In this document: in pieces, positions 53,091 through 64,000 of the stretch | Layout of the letters: each line of letters opens with the position of its first letter | How positions within the stretch are numbered: position 1 is the first letter of the stretch | Assembly: GCF_031877795.1 (NCBI RefSeq) | Contig: NC_133942.1 | Span: 3,534,001-3,598,000, forward strand | DNA from: Strix aluco | Taxonomy: Eukaryota > Chordata > Aves > Strigiformes > Strigidae | Direction: 5' to 3' | Length of the DNA stretch: 64,000 nucleotides | Notes under the pieces: generated by a model | The model's database searches: none | Seen by the model: the letters and a program-made list of their open reading frames with translations, nothing else | What the model was told of the DNA's origin: nothing | Made by a program: the position numbers and the translations under genes

Positions 53091-56000
53091 CTTGCAAATA
53101 TTTAGAGGCAGGGATCGTGTCCAGGGGAAATGTTGCACCAGGAGACCATCAAAGACTGGGCAGTGGGTGAGATGGGCCGCTCTCACCACAGCAGCTGCCC
53201 ACGTGCAGGGGGATGCTGCTCCCAGATACACCATGCAGGCAGCATGCTTTCATTTGGCAAGGCATTCCCAGGCTGGAAACATCCCTATTCCAGCAGCCCC
53301 TCATCCACACACCAAGCACATCCCCCACCGGTTGTCCCATAGCACTTAAGAGCCTGCAAGCTGCGTTCATCCCTTCCAGATACCCCGGCTCCCATCAGGC
53401 TGGAAGGAAATGGCACGGAGCAGCCATGCCCAGCCGTCCCAGCTCGCTGCCAGGTGCCCTGGGGAAAGCGGGGAGCAGTCTGGTGAGGAAGGGCAGCTCT
53501 GCACAAGGTGCTCTGCAGCCCCCTCTCACCCCAGCCTGCCGCAGTGAGTTGCACAGAGGTGGCAAGGGCCGAGACAAATGGTAAATTGGGGGAAAACAAG
53601 GAGGAACATGAAGAACATGGGCCCGCACCAAGTCCCATGTATGATGTGACATGTTACTGCCCCCAAGCATCACAAACCAGGACATTTCTGCATCGACACT
53701 CACACACGTGTGTCCAGACACTGTCTGCCCAGACATGCGGGATATGCCCAAAGCATGTGTGTTTACCGAAAGGAGAAAATTCTTGTGGACACTTTTTACA
53801 GCTCCCCAACCTTTCTGTCAAAAGAAATCATTATGCAGTTGATAATGCAATTGAAACCATGCTAATTGACCAAAAGAAGAGACGACAACTCGCTAACAGA
53901 CATCTGCCAGCTCAGAGACAGTTGTCTCGTTGCCTCAGCTGCACCGAGCGTCTTTTCTGCCTCTGCTCTCTGTGCTGACAGCCCTTTGCACATCCATGAC
54001 CCTGAGCGTCACAACTGCTCTCTGGTATGATCCGTTATTTCATTAACACTTGACGATGTGTGGAGAGCTGTGGGCAACTTCATTTCCACAAATTCAGGCG
54101 TAGCACCCTGGAAATGGGCCAGCAAGGGAGCTGGGTGACAGATCCAAGAGAAAAATGACTTCAGGACTGACATCCAGAGGGTGAGAAATGCTTCTTTCAC
54201 TGACAAATGCCAGGTATGGGCTTGAGGGAAATTTCCGAACAGCACTCTTTGGCATTATTCTTTTTTCTGTAAAATCATTTCGCGTGGGCTCAAGCCCTGG
54301 AGAGCTGAAGCCACACTCAGCACCTGTGGGGACAGGGCAGCCAAGCCACAGGTGCTCTCTGCAGCTGCCTTCAGTATTTCCCCTGCAAAACCAGGCTCAT
54401 GGCATGGAAACCTCATGACAGATGCCTGGTGGCAACAGCTGTATTATATCATGCAGATCTCATGGCCTTATCCAGCTACCTGCCTTCACACCCTGCCCAG
54501 CCAGGGTGACCCTTCCAGCGCTCCAGCTGTAGCATAAATTCGACCCCTTCATTGCTGGCCCTCGGGTGGGGAAGGCAGGGAGGAGCATCTGCATCTGTGG
54601 GGTATTATTTGCACCTATCAGGGGGCTTGACCCTGCAAGGGCACAGCACTCTCCAGGTGGGATAAGATGCCTGAATTCCTCCTCTGAATGAACAAAGGAA
54701 GCGGGACCAGCTGAGAGAGCACGGATCTGAACTCAATAGCAAGTGGTAAAGTGGAATTGATTGGAGCCGCCTGCCCTCATCGATCTGAGGCAGAGCAAAC
54801 TCAGGAGCTGGAGCATTTGCAGCTCAATCAGAGTGACGTGCTGGTTGGAGGCCTGTGCTCTGGGGCTGGCAGGGGAACCTGTGTGCCCCAGGAAAGTGTT
54901 AATGGTGGGTTTGATTAATCCAGCTGCAATGGCCATGCTCACACAGCTGAGTCCTTCTCCAGACAGACTCTCACTAGCTTTACCTTGCCTAGAGGGTGTG
55001 AATCACCCCTGGCATCCCCCTTATATCTCTTAATAGGGCTGTCATCAAGCGTCAGGAAGATGGGCATTGGTGGACCAGAGCAAAACAGGGGCCACTCCCC
55101 CCACGCAGAGGGCAACAATTGATATTGCCACCAACTCAGCCCTGTGTTTCCAAAAGGGCTGGGAGGCAGAAAATGAAGGTGAATTTGGAGGTGAGCGCAA
55201 GATGTGGAAAGGTGAGGGCGGGGCTGGCTGTTTTCTGCCCACTCAGCATCACAAAGAGGGGTTAAGAGGTGGCTGTGTGCAGGCTATAAATCCCTGCTGC
55301 GGGAGGAGGCTCCCACTTACGGCACAGACAAAGGCAGAGTGAGAGCTCAGGCTGGCAGCTGGAGTGATGCAGGGCACACATGAACATGTGGCAGCGTTTA
55401 TATAGGGGTGCGGGGTGGCTGACTCTCCCCCCTGGGGTGATTTTATCACATCCCATCTTCAGCTGGATGCTGGACCCACAAGGAAAGGGCTTGAGAGCCT
55501 GCTCCAGGCTTTATGCTCCCTGGAGGTGGGGCAGGACAGCTTTGGTGAATCTCTGCCCCAGACATTCTGGGGACCATCTTCCTTGATCTCTGAACGTTGG
55601 AGCCAGGCAAGGGGATCCCAAAACATAATCAAGCAGAAAATCTGTCTGCTGTAGCCTGTTTTCCTGCCCTACATAGCGCTGGGATACTGGAAAATGCCCT
55701 TTGAAGCTTGGGCTTTAGAAGAACCAGGACCACCTCATGCACTGTTGTGGGGTCACAAAGCCTCTCAAGAGCATCACAGCTGAACATTCATGTCAAAAAT
55801 GCTTGAGTCCTCCTCCAGTCCTTGGTGCACATGTCTCATGAGAGGACGGGGAGATGGATGTTGGGAACAGAGCCGTGTCAGGTTGCTTGCTCAGATGTAC
55901 TGTCCTTCTCCCCCAAATCCCACCTAAACCTTCACCTCCAAAATTATTCTAGCCCCAGGACACTCCCATGGCCTGCTCTTGCTCCAGCACGCTGTGCTGG

Positions 56001-57659
56001 CCTGGCAGTGCCTGTGGGTATGGGAATAGGGGATGGTGGGCTAGATAGTATAAGTCAGTGGAGTCGCTCTGATTTCCTTAGGAAGGAAGGTGGGCTTCCA
56101 GCAGCAGAGCAAATTGCAAGCTGAATTTATGGCCCCTGAATACCCAGAGATGAGTGCTGGCCTGCATCAGTGCACAGTGTTCTATCACCAGTAGAACACG
56201 GAGTGCCTCCTTGCAGCACTGGCTTCTGTCCTGCCTCCCCAGGCACCAGTGCCGCTCCTGGGGCTGGTTTAGGGATCTGAGACCGAAAGAGGAGGTGGGG
56301 GGGATCCCTCTGCCTCCCATCTGCCTCCTTGAGATGGGGACAGGAGGCCAGGGGCTGCCCCAGCAAGGCAACAGCTGGGGAGGCCACTCAAGGGCCAGAG
56401 CAGCCAAGACAGCCACGCAGTGATGAATTGCTCTTGTCCCTGTGCCAGCAGGAAGATTTATGTTTGTGCCATGGAGTGGCAATGTCTGGGCCCAGCAGCA
56501 CTCTCTGCCTGGCTGCACCGGCGTTTTGACATTGCAGGCACCTTTAAAATCCCACTGAACACAACCCGCAGGCATCAGAGGGCTCGGAGAAAAGCATCCT
56601 GTGGACAAAAGCACACGGCAAAGGGCTGTTGGGACCCTGACAACCTGGCACAATTTCATTAGGAGTGGTCGTATCCGAATCCTGTTGGGGAAGGCAGCCC
56701 ATGGGGAGGAAGCTGTGCTGGGATGGGGCCACCACCATCAGTGATGGGTAGCAGCAGCTTCATGCCTCCTCTTCTGCACCCGCCAGGCCCCTGCCACTTA
56801 TCTCCGTGTCCACTCGCCACCTCCCTGCTCACTTCCATGTTTGGCTGACTCCTCCTTAGAGCTGCAGCGTTTATCTCAGTCATGCCTGTTCCAGCAGTTG
56901 AGATCATTGTTATTCTGCCAGCTTCCCCTGTCTAGAAACATCTGCCAAGCATCCAGAGCACGAGCCCCACTGCCTCCTCCCTGCCCGCTGAGGAGCCCGC
57001 ACCATGCACACCGTGTGAGCAGCGCCCGGCACGCACCCACGCAAACATCAGCCCTGCACCACGCCAGGCCAAGAGTTGGGATCAAGACCGTGGTGGACAC
57101 CAACCTCAGGGGTCCCGCTCTGCCTGCCCATGCAAGTGCCCGAGGAGGAATCCCCTGGTCACTGTGCGCGTCGCTGTAGGTTCTCCGTCCCCACCAGGCT
57201 TGGGCAGCACGTCCTGCCAGCGGTGCTCCACATCTCCACACCATCCCACCTTCTCTCTTGGGTGCTTCTTCCCCACCACGGCTGCGCCGACCCAGTGCAG
57301 CAATTGTCCAGGGCCGTGCAGGAGAGCAGGCCAGCATGGAGCTGGGCTTGTCCTTTCACTGGTGATACAGCTCAGCTCAGTGGCATTGTGACACCACCAG
57401 CTCAGCTTGGAGGAAGGCACGAGAGACCAGGCATGGGGCAGCACAAGGACCTCTCCCCTCCACAGGCCTTGAGATTCAGGGGTTGCGATGACCCCACCTC
57501 TGTGGCTCAGCTGCCCCTGTCCTGCAGATGTCTGGGTGCTCAGATCTCTTGCCATGGTGCAGCCAAGGGGCTGATGACAGCGTTAAACTCCCTGGACGTG
57601 GGAGGAGACACACGTATCTCCTACCAGTGATGCTGCACCCACTTCAGGTCCGGCATGAG
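53091..57659. other. Intergenic region, no gene recognised
   Basis: No coding exon seen. A TATAAA motif at 55285-55290 in an otherwise GC-rich setting, and a TTTATATA motif at 55397-55404 that reads as a TATA box on the opposite strand, could mark a small promoter, but no transcript can be followed from either. Confidence 0.4.
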
Positions 57660-58258
57660 GACACAGATGGTGCCCTGGTTTTGGCTGCAACAAAGCTAAT
57701 TTTTTTTTCCTTCTTAGTACCTAGAATGGTGCTGTGTTTTGGAGTCTGTATGGGATTTGGTATGAGAAGAATGTTGATAATGCACTGATGTTTTCAGCTG
57801 TTGCTAAGAGATGAAGGACTTTTCAACTTCTCATGTCCTGCCAGTGTGCAGGTACGCAAGAAGCTGGCAGGGAGCAGAGCCAGAGCAATGGACCCAAATT
57901 GACCGATGAAATATTCCATGTCATATAACACCATGCTCAGTCTATAGATGAGAGTTGATCGGGAATCTTACCCTGGCTTCCAGGACTGTGGTTTTGGAAT
58001 TCTCTCTTCTCTGGAATTGCTAGCCAGGAATGAGCTGGACATTGGTCAGCGGGTGGTGAGCAATCGTGTTGCGCATTACTCGTTTGTATTTTTTATTATT
58101 ATCATCATTGTTATTTTAATTTATTTCAATTATTAAATTGGTTTTATCTCAACCTACGAGTCTCCTTACCCTTACCCCTCCAGCTCCACTGCGGGGTAGG
58201 GGAGGGGGAGCGAGCGGCTGCGTGGTGTCTGGCTGCTGGCCAGGTTTAAACCACGACA
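57660..58258 (+). mobile_element. Solo LTR fossil of an avian ERV (probably ERVL-type)
   Basis: The sequence matches the avian LTR type that I remember by its 'gttttggctgcaacaaagct' start region, 'tgttgataatgcactgatgt' middle part, 'gcgggtggtgagcaat' block and AT-rich segment. It ends in 'ggttttatctcaacctacga', 'gagcgagcggctgcgtggtg' and 'aaaccacgaca'. The 3' end is clear and the 5' end is approximate. No internal retroviral sequence or second LTR is present, so it is a solo, degraded copy of moderate age. Confidence 0.72.
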
Positions 58259-58707
58259 CAGACGGTGACAGGGTTGGTCACAGATGAGCAAGAGCAGTGT
58301 CCTATGGGAGGGACAGGCTGGGACGCTTGGAGGGTGGACAAGGGAGAAGGGCAGCACTGGACAGGAGGGCGGTACCAAACAGCACGCAGACACCCAGGTC
58401 ATTTAGAGATACCACCAAAGAGCCCCTCCTCCAGCACCTCCTGGTCAGCCAGGTTGGATGATGTGGGGAGCACCTCCCGTTATAAAGGTTCCCACCAGTG
58501 CTGAGGGACCAACATGCACACCAGTGCCCAGGACAAGGCAACAGCAAAGAGGCGGATGGAAGAAAGAGGTAGGCACCGTCAAAGGGAGAACACAAAAGGC
58601 CGTTCTGTCTTCCTCCACCACTCTGAGCTCTTTTGGGTTGGATACGAGCAAGATGAGGAGCTCAGGGTGGCAGGAGTAATTACTTCATGGAGTAATCAAG
58701 GTGTACA
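58259..58707. other. Short spacer between LTR fossil and CR1
   Basis: Unique sequence with nothing recognised. Confidence 0.4.
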
Positions 58708-59386
58708 GGGCCTGGGGGTGTTGATTGCCAGCCGGCTGAACAGGAGCCAGCAGTGTGCCCAGGTGGCCAAGAAGGCCAATGGCATCCTGGCTTGTGTCAG
58801 CCATAGCATGGCCAGCAGGGACAGGGAAGGGATCTCACCCCTGGACTCGGCACTGGTGAGGCCGCCCCTCGATGAGTGGGTTCAGTTTTGGGCCCCTCAC
58901 TCCAAAAAGGCCATTGAATGACTCGAGCGTGTCCAGAGAAGGGCAACGGAGCTGGTGCAGGGTCTGGAGCACAGGTCTGATGGGGAGCGGCTGAGGGAAC
59001 TGGGGGGGTTTAGTCTGGAGAAGAGGAGGCTGAGGGGAGACCTCCTGGCCCTCTCCAACTCCCTGAAAGGAGGGTGCAGAGAGGGGGGATGAGTCTCTTG
59101 AGCCAAGGAACCAGCGGCAGGCCAAGAGGGAATGGCCTCAAGCTGCACCAGGGCAGGGTCAGACTGGCTCTTAGGAAGGATTTCTTTGCAGAAGGGGCTG
59201 TTGGGCGTTGGAATGGGCTGCCCAGGGCAGGGGGGGAGTCCCCATCCCTGGAGGGGTTGAAGAGTCGGGTTGACCCAGCGCTGAGGGATCTGGTGGAGTT
59301 GGGAACGGTCAGGGTGAGGTTCATGGTTGGACTGGAGGAGCTTCAAGGGCTTTTCCAACCGAGACAATTCTGTGATTCTGTGATTC
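58708..59386 (+). mobile_element. CR1 LINE, 5'-truncated, 0.68 kb (young subfamily 1)
   Basis: Longest copy of this subfamily in the window. It begins at 'cagggcctgggggtgttgat' and includes the ORF2 parts '[19 protein letters not shown]' and '[20 protein letters not shown]'. An in-frame stop follows 'KAIE', so the reading frame is dead. The tail ends 'ttttccaaccgagacaattc' with GATTCTGT repeats. Confidence 0.95.
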
Positions 59387-60530
59387 CTCTGGTTTGCCCC
59401 AAGCCTCAGGAAGACTCATTTAGATTTAGGATTCACCAGCTGCAGCAGATATACAAGGTCGAACATGGTGCAGGGACGTACCCCTGCCCGGCAGGGTTGC
59501 AGGAGGCCTCTGCCTCTTCCAGCACCCCCTCGCACACAAGCGAACCCCGCAGAGGCGCGTGTGGACGATGCCCAGCGCTGGGCTCCCTGCGCCCGCAGGA
59601 GCAGAGGTTTGTGTGAGCAGCTCTTCCCCTGACGCAGCCCGGAGCTGTGAGTCACCCGGGCCACTGCAGTGCCTTGAAATGCCACGATTGCTCTAAAAAG
59701 GTGGTAACACAAAGAAATCCTTTTGATCCCAGGTGTTTTGAATTCTTTGCATATCTGTGAAAATAAAAGAGCCTTTGATGCTTGGAGCACTGTACAAACC
59801 AGCAGCAGTGGTGACAGCAAACAGTCATTAACTATTAATGTTTCACCGGAACAAAGAGGAGCCCCAGCACAGACCGATACCTGCCGCTGGTTTGGGCCAC
59901 AAAGACAATTTCATCGTTAGTCCCGCGTCCGTAGGCACCACCCCGGTGTGCCGAGGGGTTAATGCCGCAGTGAAGAGAAACTTCATTGCCAGAGCAACCC
60001 CCCGGGGTGAGAGGTGGGATCAGAGCCGGGGGTGGGCACAGGCCGAGGGGAGCGCTGGGAGAGGAGCTGGGGGGGCGTCACGGCGGGGAGCGGGGCCAGG
60101 GCCTGGGTCTGGAGTTGGGGCGAGGCCAGAGAGGGACGGTTAGGGTTAGGCGTGGGCTTAGAGAGGGTTAAACCACGACGAGGGTGAGGGAGAGACACGG
60201 CGCTGTGCAGCGTCGCGGCTGGGGCCTGGGAAGGAGGAGAGCTGGGGCTGGCGGTGGGGCGAGGAGCGGGGTCAGGGTCAGCCCGGGGCGCAGGATGAGT
60301 CCGGGCCAGACTCCAGGCGGGGATCAGTGGCCGGGGTCGGGGGCGGGGCCGGGCGGCGGCCTCAGGGCGTCGTCCCGCCCCGGGGCAGCGGCAGGGCCCG
60401 GGGGGCGCCGCGGGGCCCCTCAGCGCCGCCTCAGCCCCGCGCAGGCGCAGCCCAGCTCCGCCGCGGGGCGGGACACGCGGCACCTGCCACTCACCGCGCA
60501 TCGCCATGGAGACGCCGCCCCGCGAGCCGC
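59387..60530. other. Spacer and CpG-rich flank left of tRNA-His
   Basis: AT-balanced to about 59980, then strongly CpG-rich up to the first tRNA-His. No coding exon recognised. A short 'ttagggttagg' near 60138 is too small to be a telomeric repeat array. Confidence 0.5.
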
Positions 60531-60586
60531 CGCCTCAGCGCTAAGAGCCGCGGCGCCGCCGTGCGCGTTCAGAGCCCCGGTAGCGC

Positions 60587-60658
60587 GCCGTGATCGTATA
60601 GTGGTTAGTACTCTGCGTTGTGGCCGCAGCAACCTCGGTTCGAATCCGAGTCACGGCA
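60587..60658 (+). tRNA. tRNA-His (GTG), copy 1
   Basis: This 72-nt gene encodes histidine tRNA, anticodon GTG. The acceptor stem GCCGTGA pairs with TCACGGC and the discriminator is A. The extra 5' G-1 of mature tRNA-His is added after transcription by THG1 and so is not encoded. The A box and the GGTTCGAATCC B box are intact, and there is no intron. Its sequence is identical to the second, oppositely oriented copy. Confidence 0.98.
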
Positions 60659-60693
60659 TCGCCCCGGCGGTACCACGGCACACGGGCTCCGAC

Positions 60694-60700
60694 TTTTTTT
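60694..60700 (+). terminator. Pol III terminator of tRNA-His copy 1
   Basis: A T7 run 36 nt past the mature 3' end. This is farther than usual but is the first T run of four or more, and it is conserved in the other copy. Confidence 0.75.
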
Positions 60701-60773
60701 ATTTGATTCTTCCCGACGCCGTCATTATTTTTGTTTCGGTTTAATATTTAATTTCCCCTCGCGCCGTTCAATT

Positions 60774-61228
60774 ACAGAATCCCAGAATCATCTCAGTTGG
60801 AAAAGCCCTTGAAGCTCCTCCAGTCCAACCATGAACCTCACCCTGACCGTTCCCAACTCCACCAGATCCCTCAGCGCTGGGTCAACCCGACTCTTCAACC
60901 CCTCCAGGGATGGGGACTCCCCCCCTGCCCTGGGCAGCCCATTCCAACGCCCAACAACCCCTTCTGCAAAGAAATCCTTCCTAAGAGCCAGTCTGACCCT
61001 GCCCTGGCGCAGCTTGAGGCCATTCCCTCTTGTCCTGCCGCTGGTTCCTTGGCTCAAGAGACTCATCCCCCCTCTCTGCACCCTCCTTTCAGGGAGTTGG
61101 AGAGGGCCATGAGGTCTCCCCTCAGCCTCCTCTTCTCCAGACTAAACCCCCCCAGTTCCCTCAGCCGCTCCCCATCAGACCTGTGCTCCAGACCCTGCAC
61201 CAGCTCCGTTGCCCTTCTCTGGACACAT
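60774..61228 (-). mobile_element. CR1 LINE, 5'-truncated (young subfamily 1)
   Basis: Minus-strand copy of the same subfamily as 1484-1870 and 58708-59386, with its tail at the left (60774-60790) and its truncated 5' end at 61228. It lies inside the spacer between the two tRNA-His genes and meets the next CR1 head to head. Confidence 0.95.
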
Positions 61229-61441
61229 GAGGAAGAAATGTTTCCCAGAAAGAGTGGTCAGAGAGTGGAATAGGCTGCCCAGGGAGGGGGTGGAGTCCCC
61301 ATCCCTGGGTGTGTTTAAGGGCCGTTTGGATGAGCTGTGGGGGGATGTGGGGTAGGGGAGAACTTTGTAGAGTCGGGCTGAGGGTTGGACTCGATGATCC
61401 CGAGGGGCTTTTCCAACCTGAAGGATCCTGTGACTCTATGA
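61226..61441 (+). mobile_element. CR1 LINE 3' end (young subfamily 2)
   Basis: Starts at 'catgaggaagaaatgtttcc' and ends with the tail 'ggcttttccaacctgaagga' and short repeats. It is nearly identical to the 3' end of the long copy at 20633-21588. Its 5' end abuts the truncated 5' end of the preceding, oppositely oriented CR1. Confidence 0.93.
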
Positions 61442-61577
61442 ATTATGCACCCACCGCCCTGCAGAGTCCCCAGGCCGGGCGGGCACGGTCCGGCCCCAGC
61501 AGCAGCCGACAAAAAAAGAAAAAAAATATTGGCGCGACATGAAAAAATGAAGCCCTAAGGGAGCTGTCGGAGAGGGG

Positions 61578-61586
61578 AAAAAAAAA
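61578..61586 (-). terminator. Pol III terminator of tRNA-His copy 2
   Basis: Nine A on the plus strand, so a T9 run on the transcribed sense, 36 nt past the tRNA end, matching the layout of copy 1. Confidence 0.75.
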
Positions 61587-61621
61587 GTCGGAGCCCGTGT
61601 GCCGTGGTACCGCCGGGGCGA

Positions 61622-61693
61622 TGCCGTGACTCGGATTCGAACCGAGGTTGCTGCGGCCACAACGCAGAGTACTAACCACTATACGATCACGGC
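61622..61693 (-). tRNA. tRNA-His (GTG), copy 2
   Basis: A second complete 72-nt tRNA-His gene on the minus strand, identical in sequence to copy 1. The two genes are transcribed towards each other and are about 960 bp apart. Nothing suggests that either copy is inactive. Confidence 0.98.
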
Positions 61694-61749
61694 GCGCTAC
61701 CGGGGCTCTGGGTAAGCGCGGCGGCGCCGCGGCTCTTAGCGCTGAGGCG

Positions 61750-64000
61750 CGGGCGCTCCCCCCGCACACCCCGTGTGTGGGGAGGGACCGCGGCGCCTCC
61801 CCCGGCTGCTCCCCCCGGCTGCTCCCCCCGGCACACGCGGCGCTGGCTGCGCCCAGAGCACCCGTGGGTGCAGGAGCAGCGCCCGGACCCCGCGTGGCCC
61901 CGCGGGTGTTTGCGCGGGGGGAGCCCACGGGTGTCGCGGCGGCGGGGGGGGGGGGGGCCCTGCACACGCGGGACGGGCTCACCCCGCCGTTGCACGGGGC
62001 TTTACTCCCGCCATCGGCGCACTGACGCTGCCCCCGCCCCACACTGAGGCGGCAGCTTTGGGTCAAATCCGCGGGGAAATGGTGCCGCTCCAGCGCGTGG
62101 GGGAACTCGCCCGGGGAGCGCTTGCAGAGCAGCGTGGCGCGTGGATGCCCCGAGCATCCCGTGGCGTCTTTAATCCGGGATCTCCCACTGTCCCGCGTGG
62201 CAAAATGGTTTCCCACACACGCTGCAGGCCCCGGCCGGACGCAGCCCCAGGGCCGGGTGACGCGACTTTGCCCTGCCACGGCTCTGGAGGCCGCGTGTGC
62301 CCGGCACTTTCCCCGGGAACATTTCCTGGGGTGGGGTAAAGGTTGGAGTTTTGCTTTTAAGATGGTCCCTCGAGGCTCATTTCGCCAGGGGGTGGAAGTA
62401 TCCCAGACAGCCTCTCGTGGGCGGCACGCTGCCCTTTGTGGCCGCCGCGCTGGGCTCCCCGCACGCCCTCGTGGGTGCCCGGGCGTGAGCCCCGGGAGGA
62501 GCCGCGGCCGCCCCGGCCCCACGACGCCCAGCCCAGCTCTTTGGACCGAGCTGTTAATCGGTAACCGGGGCGCAGGGCCGGGAGCTGCGTGGCCGGCGGG
62601 GCTGGCAGGTGAGTGTGGGGGGCCGGGGGTGGCCCTGGGGCACGGGGGCAGCCGTGGGGCGCGGGGAGGGTGCGAGGACGCGGTGGGGGCGTGAGGGCGT
62701 GAGGACATGGCGGGTGTGAGGGCGTGGGGCGCAGGGGCAGCCACACCGCACCACGAGGCCGTGGGGGTCCACGAGGGACAGGGGGGCCCGGGGGGGGCCT
62801 GGGCATGGTGTGAGGACAGGGGCCGCAATGGGGTGAGGGGGGGCATGTGGGGGGCACCCTCCTGCTTGCCCCACTGATTGGCTGCCTGTCCATGTGACCC
62901 CACCCCTGAAGGGGAGGGCAGCCAATAAGGCTTCACCAAGACAGGAGGTCGATGAACCACGTGGGGGGTGGGGGGGTGGCACTGAGGGGGACATGGAAGT
63001 GACATCAGCCCAGGGGTCCTGGAGGGCACTGAGCCCAGGAGGGGTGGGGAGAGCCAGGAGCCCTGGGGCGTCCCGGAGCCTTGTGGGGGGTCCTGGGAGG
63101 GGTCCCTGAAACACCGTCCTGGGACCCCTCCCGGTGCTGGGCCTGGGGAGGGGGCATCCTCCTGGTCCCTGCCAGGGTCCTGGTGAGGGCTCCCTGAGCG
63201 CTGGGGGGCACCGGGGGTGCTGGAGGCCCCGGAGGAGGTCTGGGGTCCTGGGTTCCTACGCCAAGCAGCCGCGAGCCCAGGGGCGCGCTGAGGGCCAGCA
63301 CACCTCAGTGGTCCCACCCATGGAGCCCACCGCCACCTTCAGCTGCTGTGAGGTGCCACGTTGAGAGGGATGTTCTCCAAAACTCCTCACCTCCACTCGT
63401 TCCATCTGGGGCTGGGTCGCTCCCTTCAGTGGGCCCTAATTCTCACCCTGTGAGAAGCAGGCGATGACCCTGCTACCTGCACCTTCTCCCTGCAGACCTC
63501 TACAACCCTTCTCCAAAGCAAGGACAACTCCCTACTCCCTCTGTCCTCACACAGAAGTGCTCCTACAGTCAATCACTGTCTTTTCTGTGACTTCTCTGCT
63601 CTTCCCTCATCCTTCTCCAGGTAGAGGAACCCGGAGGGTGTCCAAATGGGATGATCCGAGGGTTCCTGCCCTGGCATAACACTGGTTCTTCTGGCTTTGC
63701 TGGACCAGTTCTCCCAGTGTGATCCTCCTTTAGGAACAGTCCCCATGCAAACTACCACTTATTCCTACCCATTGCTCCTGCACTGTATTAGTTATTAACA
63801 TGAAAGGACTTTCTTCCTTACCGTACTCAGTTGCACCAAGCCCTCCCAATGAGGGATGCAGCCCTATTTATTTTTCGCAAAATCCCACTTGCAAAGGGGC
63901 TCATGGAGGCCGGTGGCCACTGCCACCAACTTGGAGGAGGAGTACCTGCTCTCCCTGCTGCATCTAATCCCCTCCTGCAATTCCTTGGGAGCACAGAAGA
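61750..64000. other. GC-rich right edge, no gene recognised
   Basis: Very GC-rich to about 63360, with low-complexity stretches such as the loose 'gtgagggcgtgaggacatgg' repeats at 62680-62730 and a G14 run at 61944-61957. A long minus-strand open frame (63317-61443) crosses the tRNA gene and is therefore not a real protein. From 63360 to the end the sequence is ordinary and unique, with no exon recognised. Confidence 0.5.

Larger units (their letters stand above)
60531..60700 (+). repeat. Left arm of inverted repeat around tRNA-His
   Basis: About 170 bp that recur as reverse complement at 61578-61749. The tRNA part and the 42 bp after it are identical in both arms. The 56 bp upstream differ at a handful of positions around 'gtgcgcgttc' versus 'cgcgcttacc'. 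The spacer between the arms is about 880 bp. Confidence 0.93.
61578..61749 (-). repeat. Right arm of inverted repeat around tRNA-His
   Basis: Reverse complement of 60531-60700. It includes the terminator run (nine A on the plus strand instead of seven T in the left arm), the 3' flank, the whole tRNA gene and about 56 bp of its 5' flank. Confidence 0.93.

Noticed and set aside
60130-60150. TTAGGG-like repeat (also near 40105) as an interstitial telomere
   Set aside because: Only one to two imperfect units at each place, which is expected by chance.
61443-63317. 624-codon minus-strand open frame at the right edge
   Set aside because: It runs through a complete tRNA-His gene and low-complexity GC-rich DNA, so it is a composition artefact.

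Overview
This window looks like bird nuclear DNA. It has two vertebrate genes with ordinary spliced exons, many CR1 LINE fragments (the main avian retroposon), an avian-type ERV LTR, and tRNA genes inside GC-rich CpG islands. The compact GC-rich parts resemble a microchromosome, but the species cannot be named from the sequence. All genes and repeats were identified by reading and from memory of the families; no searches were run.

Layout, left to right. 1-7.5 kb: mostly non-coding DNA with a small tRNA cluster (initiator Met at 2.25 kb, Ile-AAU at 2.43 kb), a young CR1 tail just upstream of it, and a CR1 endonuclease-region fragment at 4.5-5.3 kb. 7.6-20.3 kb, minus strand: MZT2 (mitotic-spindle organizing protein 2), three coding exons, a 66-bp first intron and a 12.1-kb second intron, CpG-island promoter at about 20 kb. 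20.6-28.8 kb: intergenic, with a long CR1, a degenerate minisatellite, and older LINE pieces. 28.8-48.0 kb, minus strand: SHF, an SH2-domain adaptor of the SHB/SHD/SHE/SHF family, seven coding exons, predicted 449 aa, CpG-island promoter at about 48 kb. 48.6-58.7 kb: intergenic, with an ancient CR1-like LINE and a solo LTR fossil. 58.7-64 kb: a young CR1, then two tRNA-His(GUG) genes in a near-perfect inverted duplication whose spacer holds two head-to-head CR1 copies, then very GC-rich sequence with no gene I can recognise.

The genes do not form a pathway. MZT2 works in gamma-tubulin complexes at centrosomes and spindles, SHF in tyrosine-kinase signalling, and the tRNAs in translation. The most notable structures are the palindromic tRNA-His pair, the two sets of near-identical CR1 copies (one set lying beside both tRNA loci), the SHB/SHD-like long N-terminus of SHF, and the very uneven introns of MZT2. 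I found no evidence of an undescribed multi-gene system.
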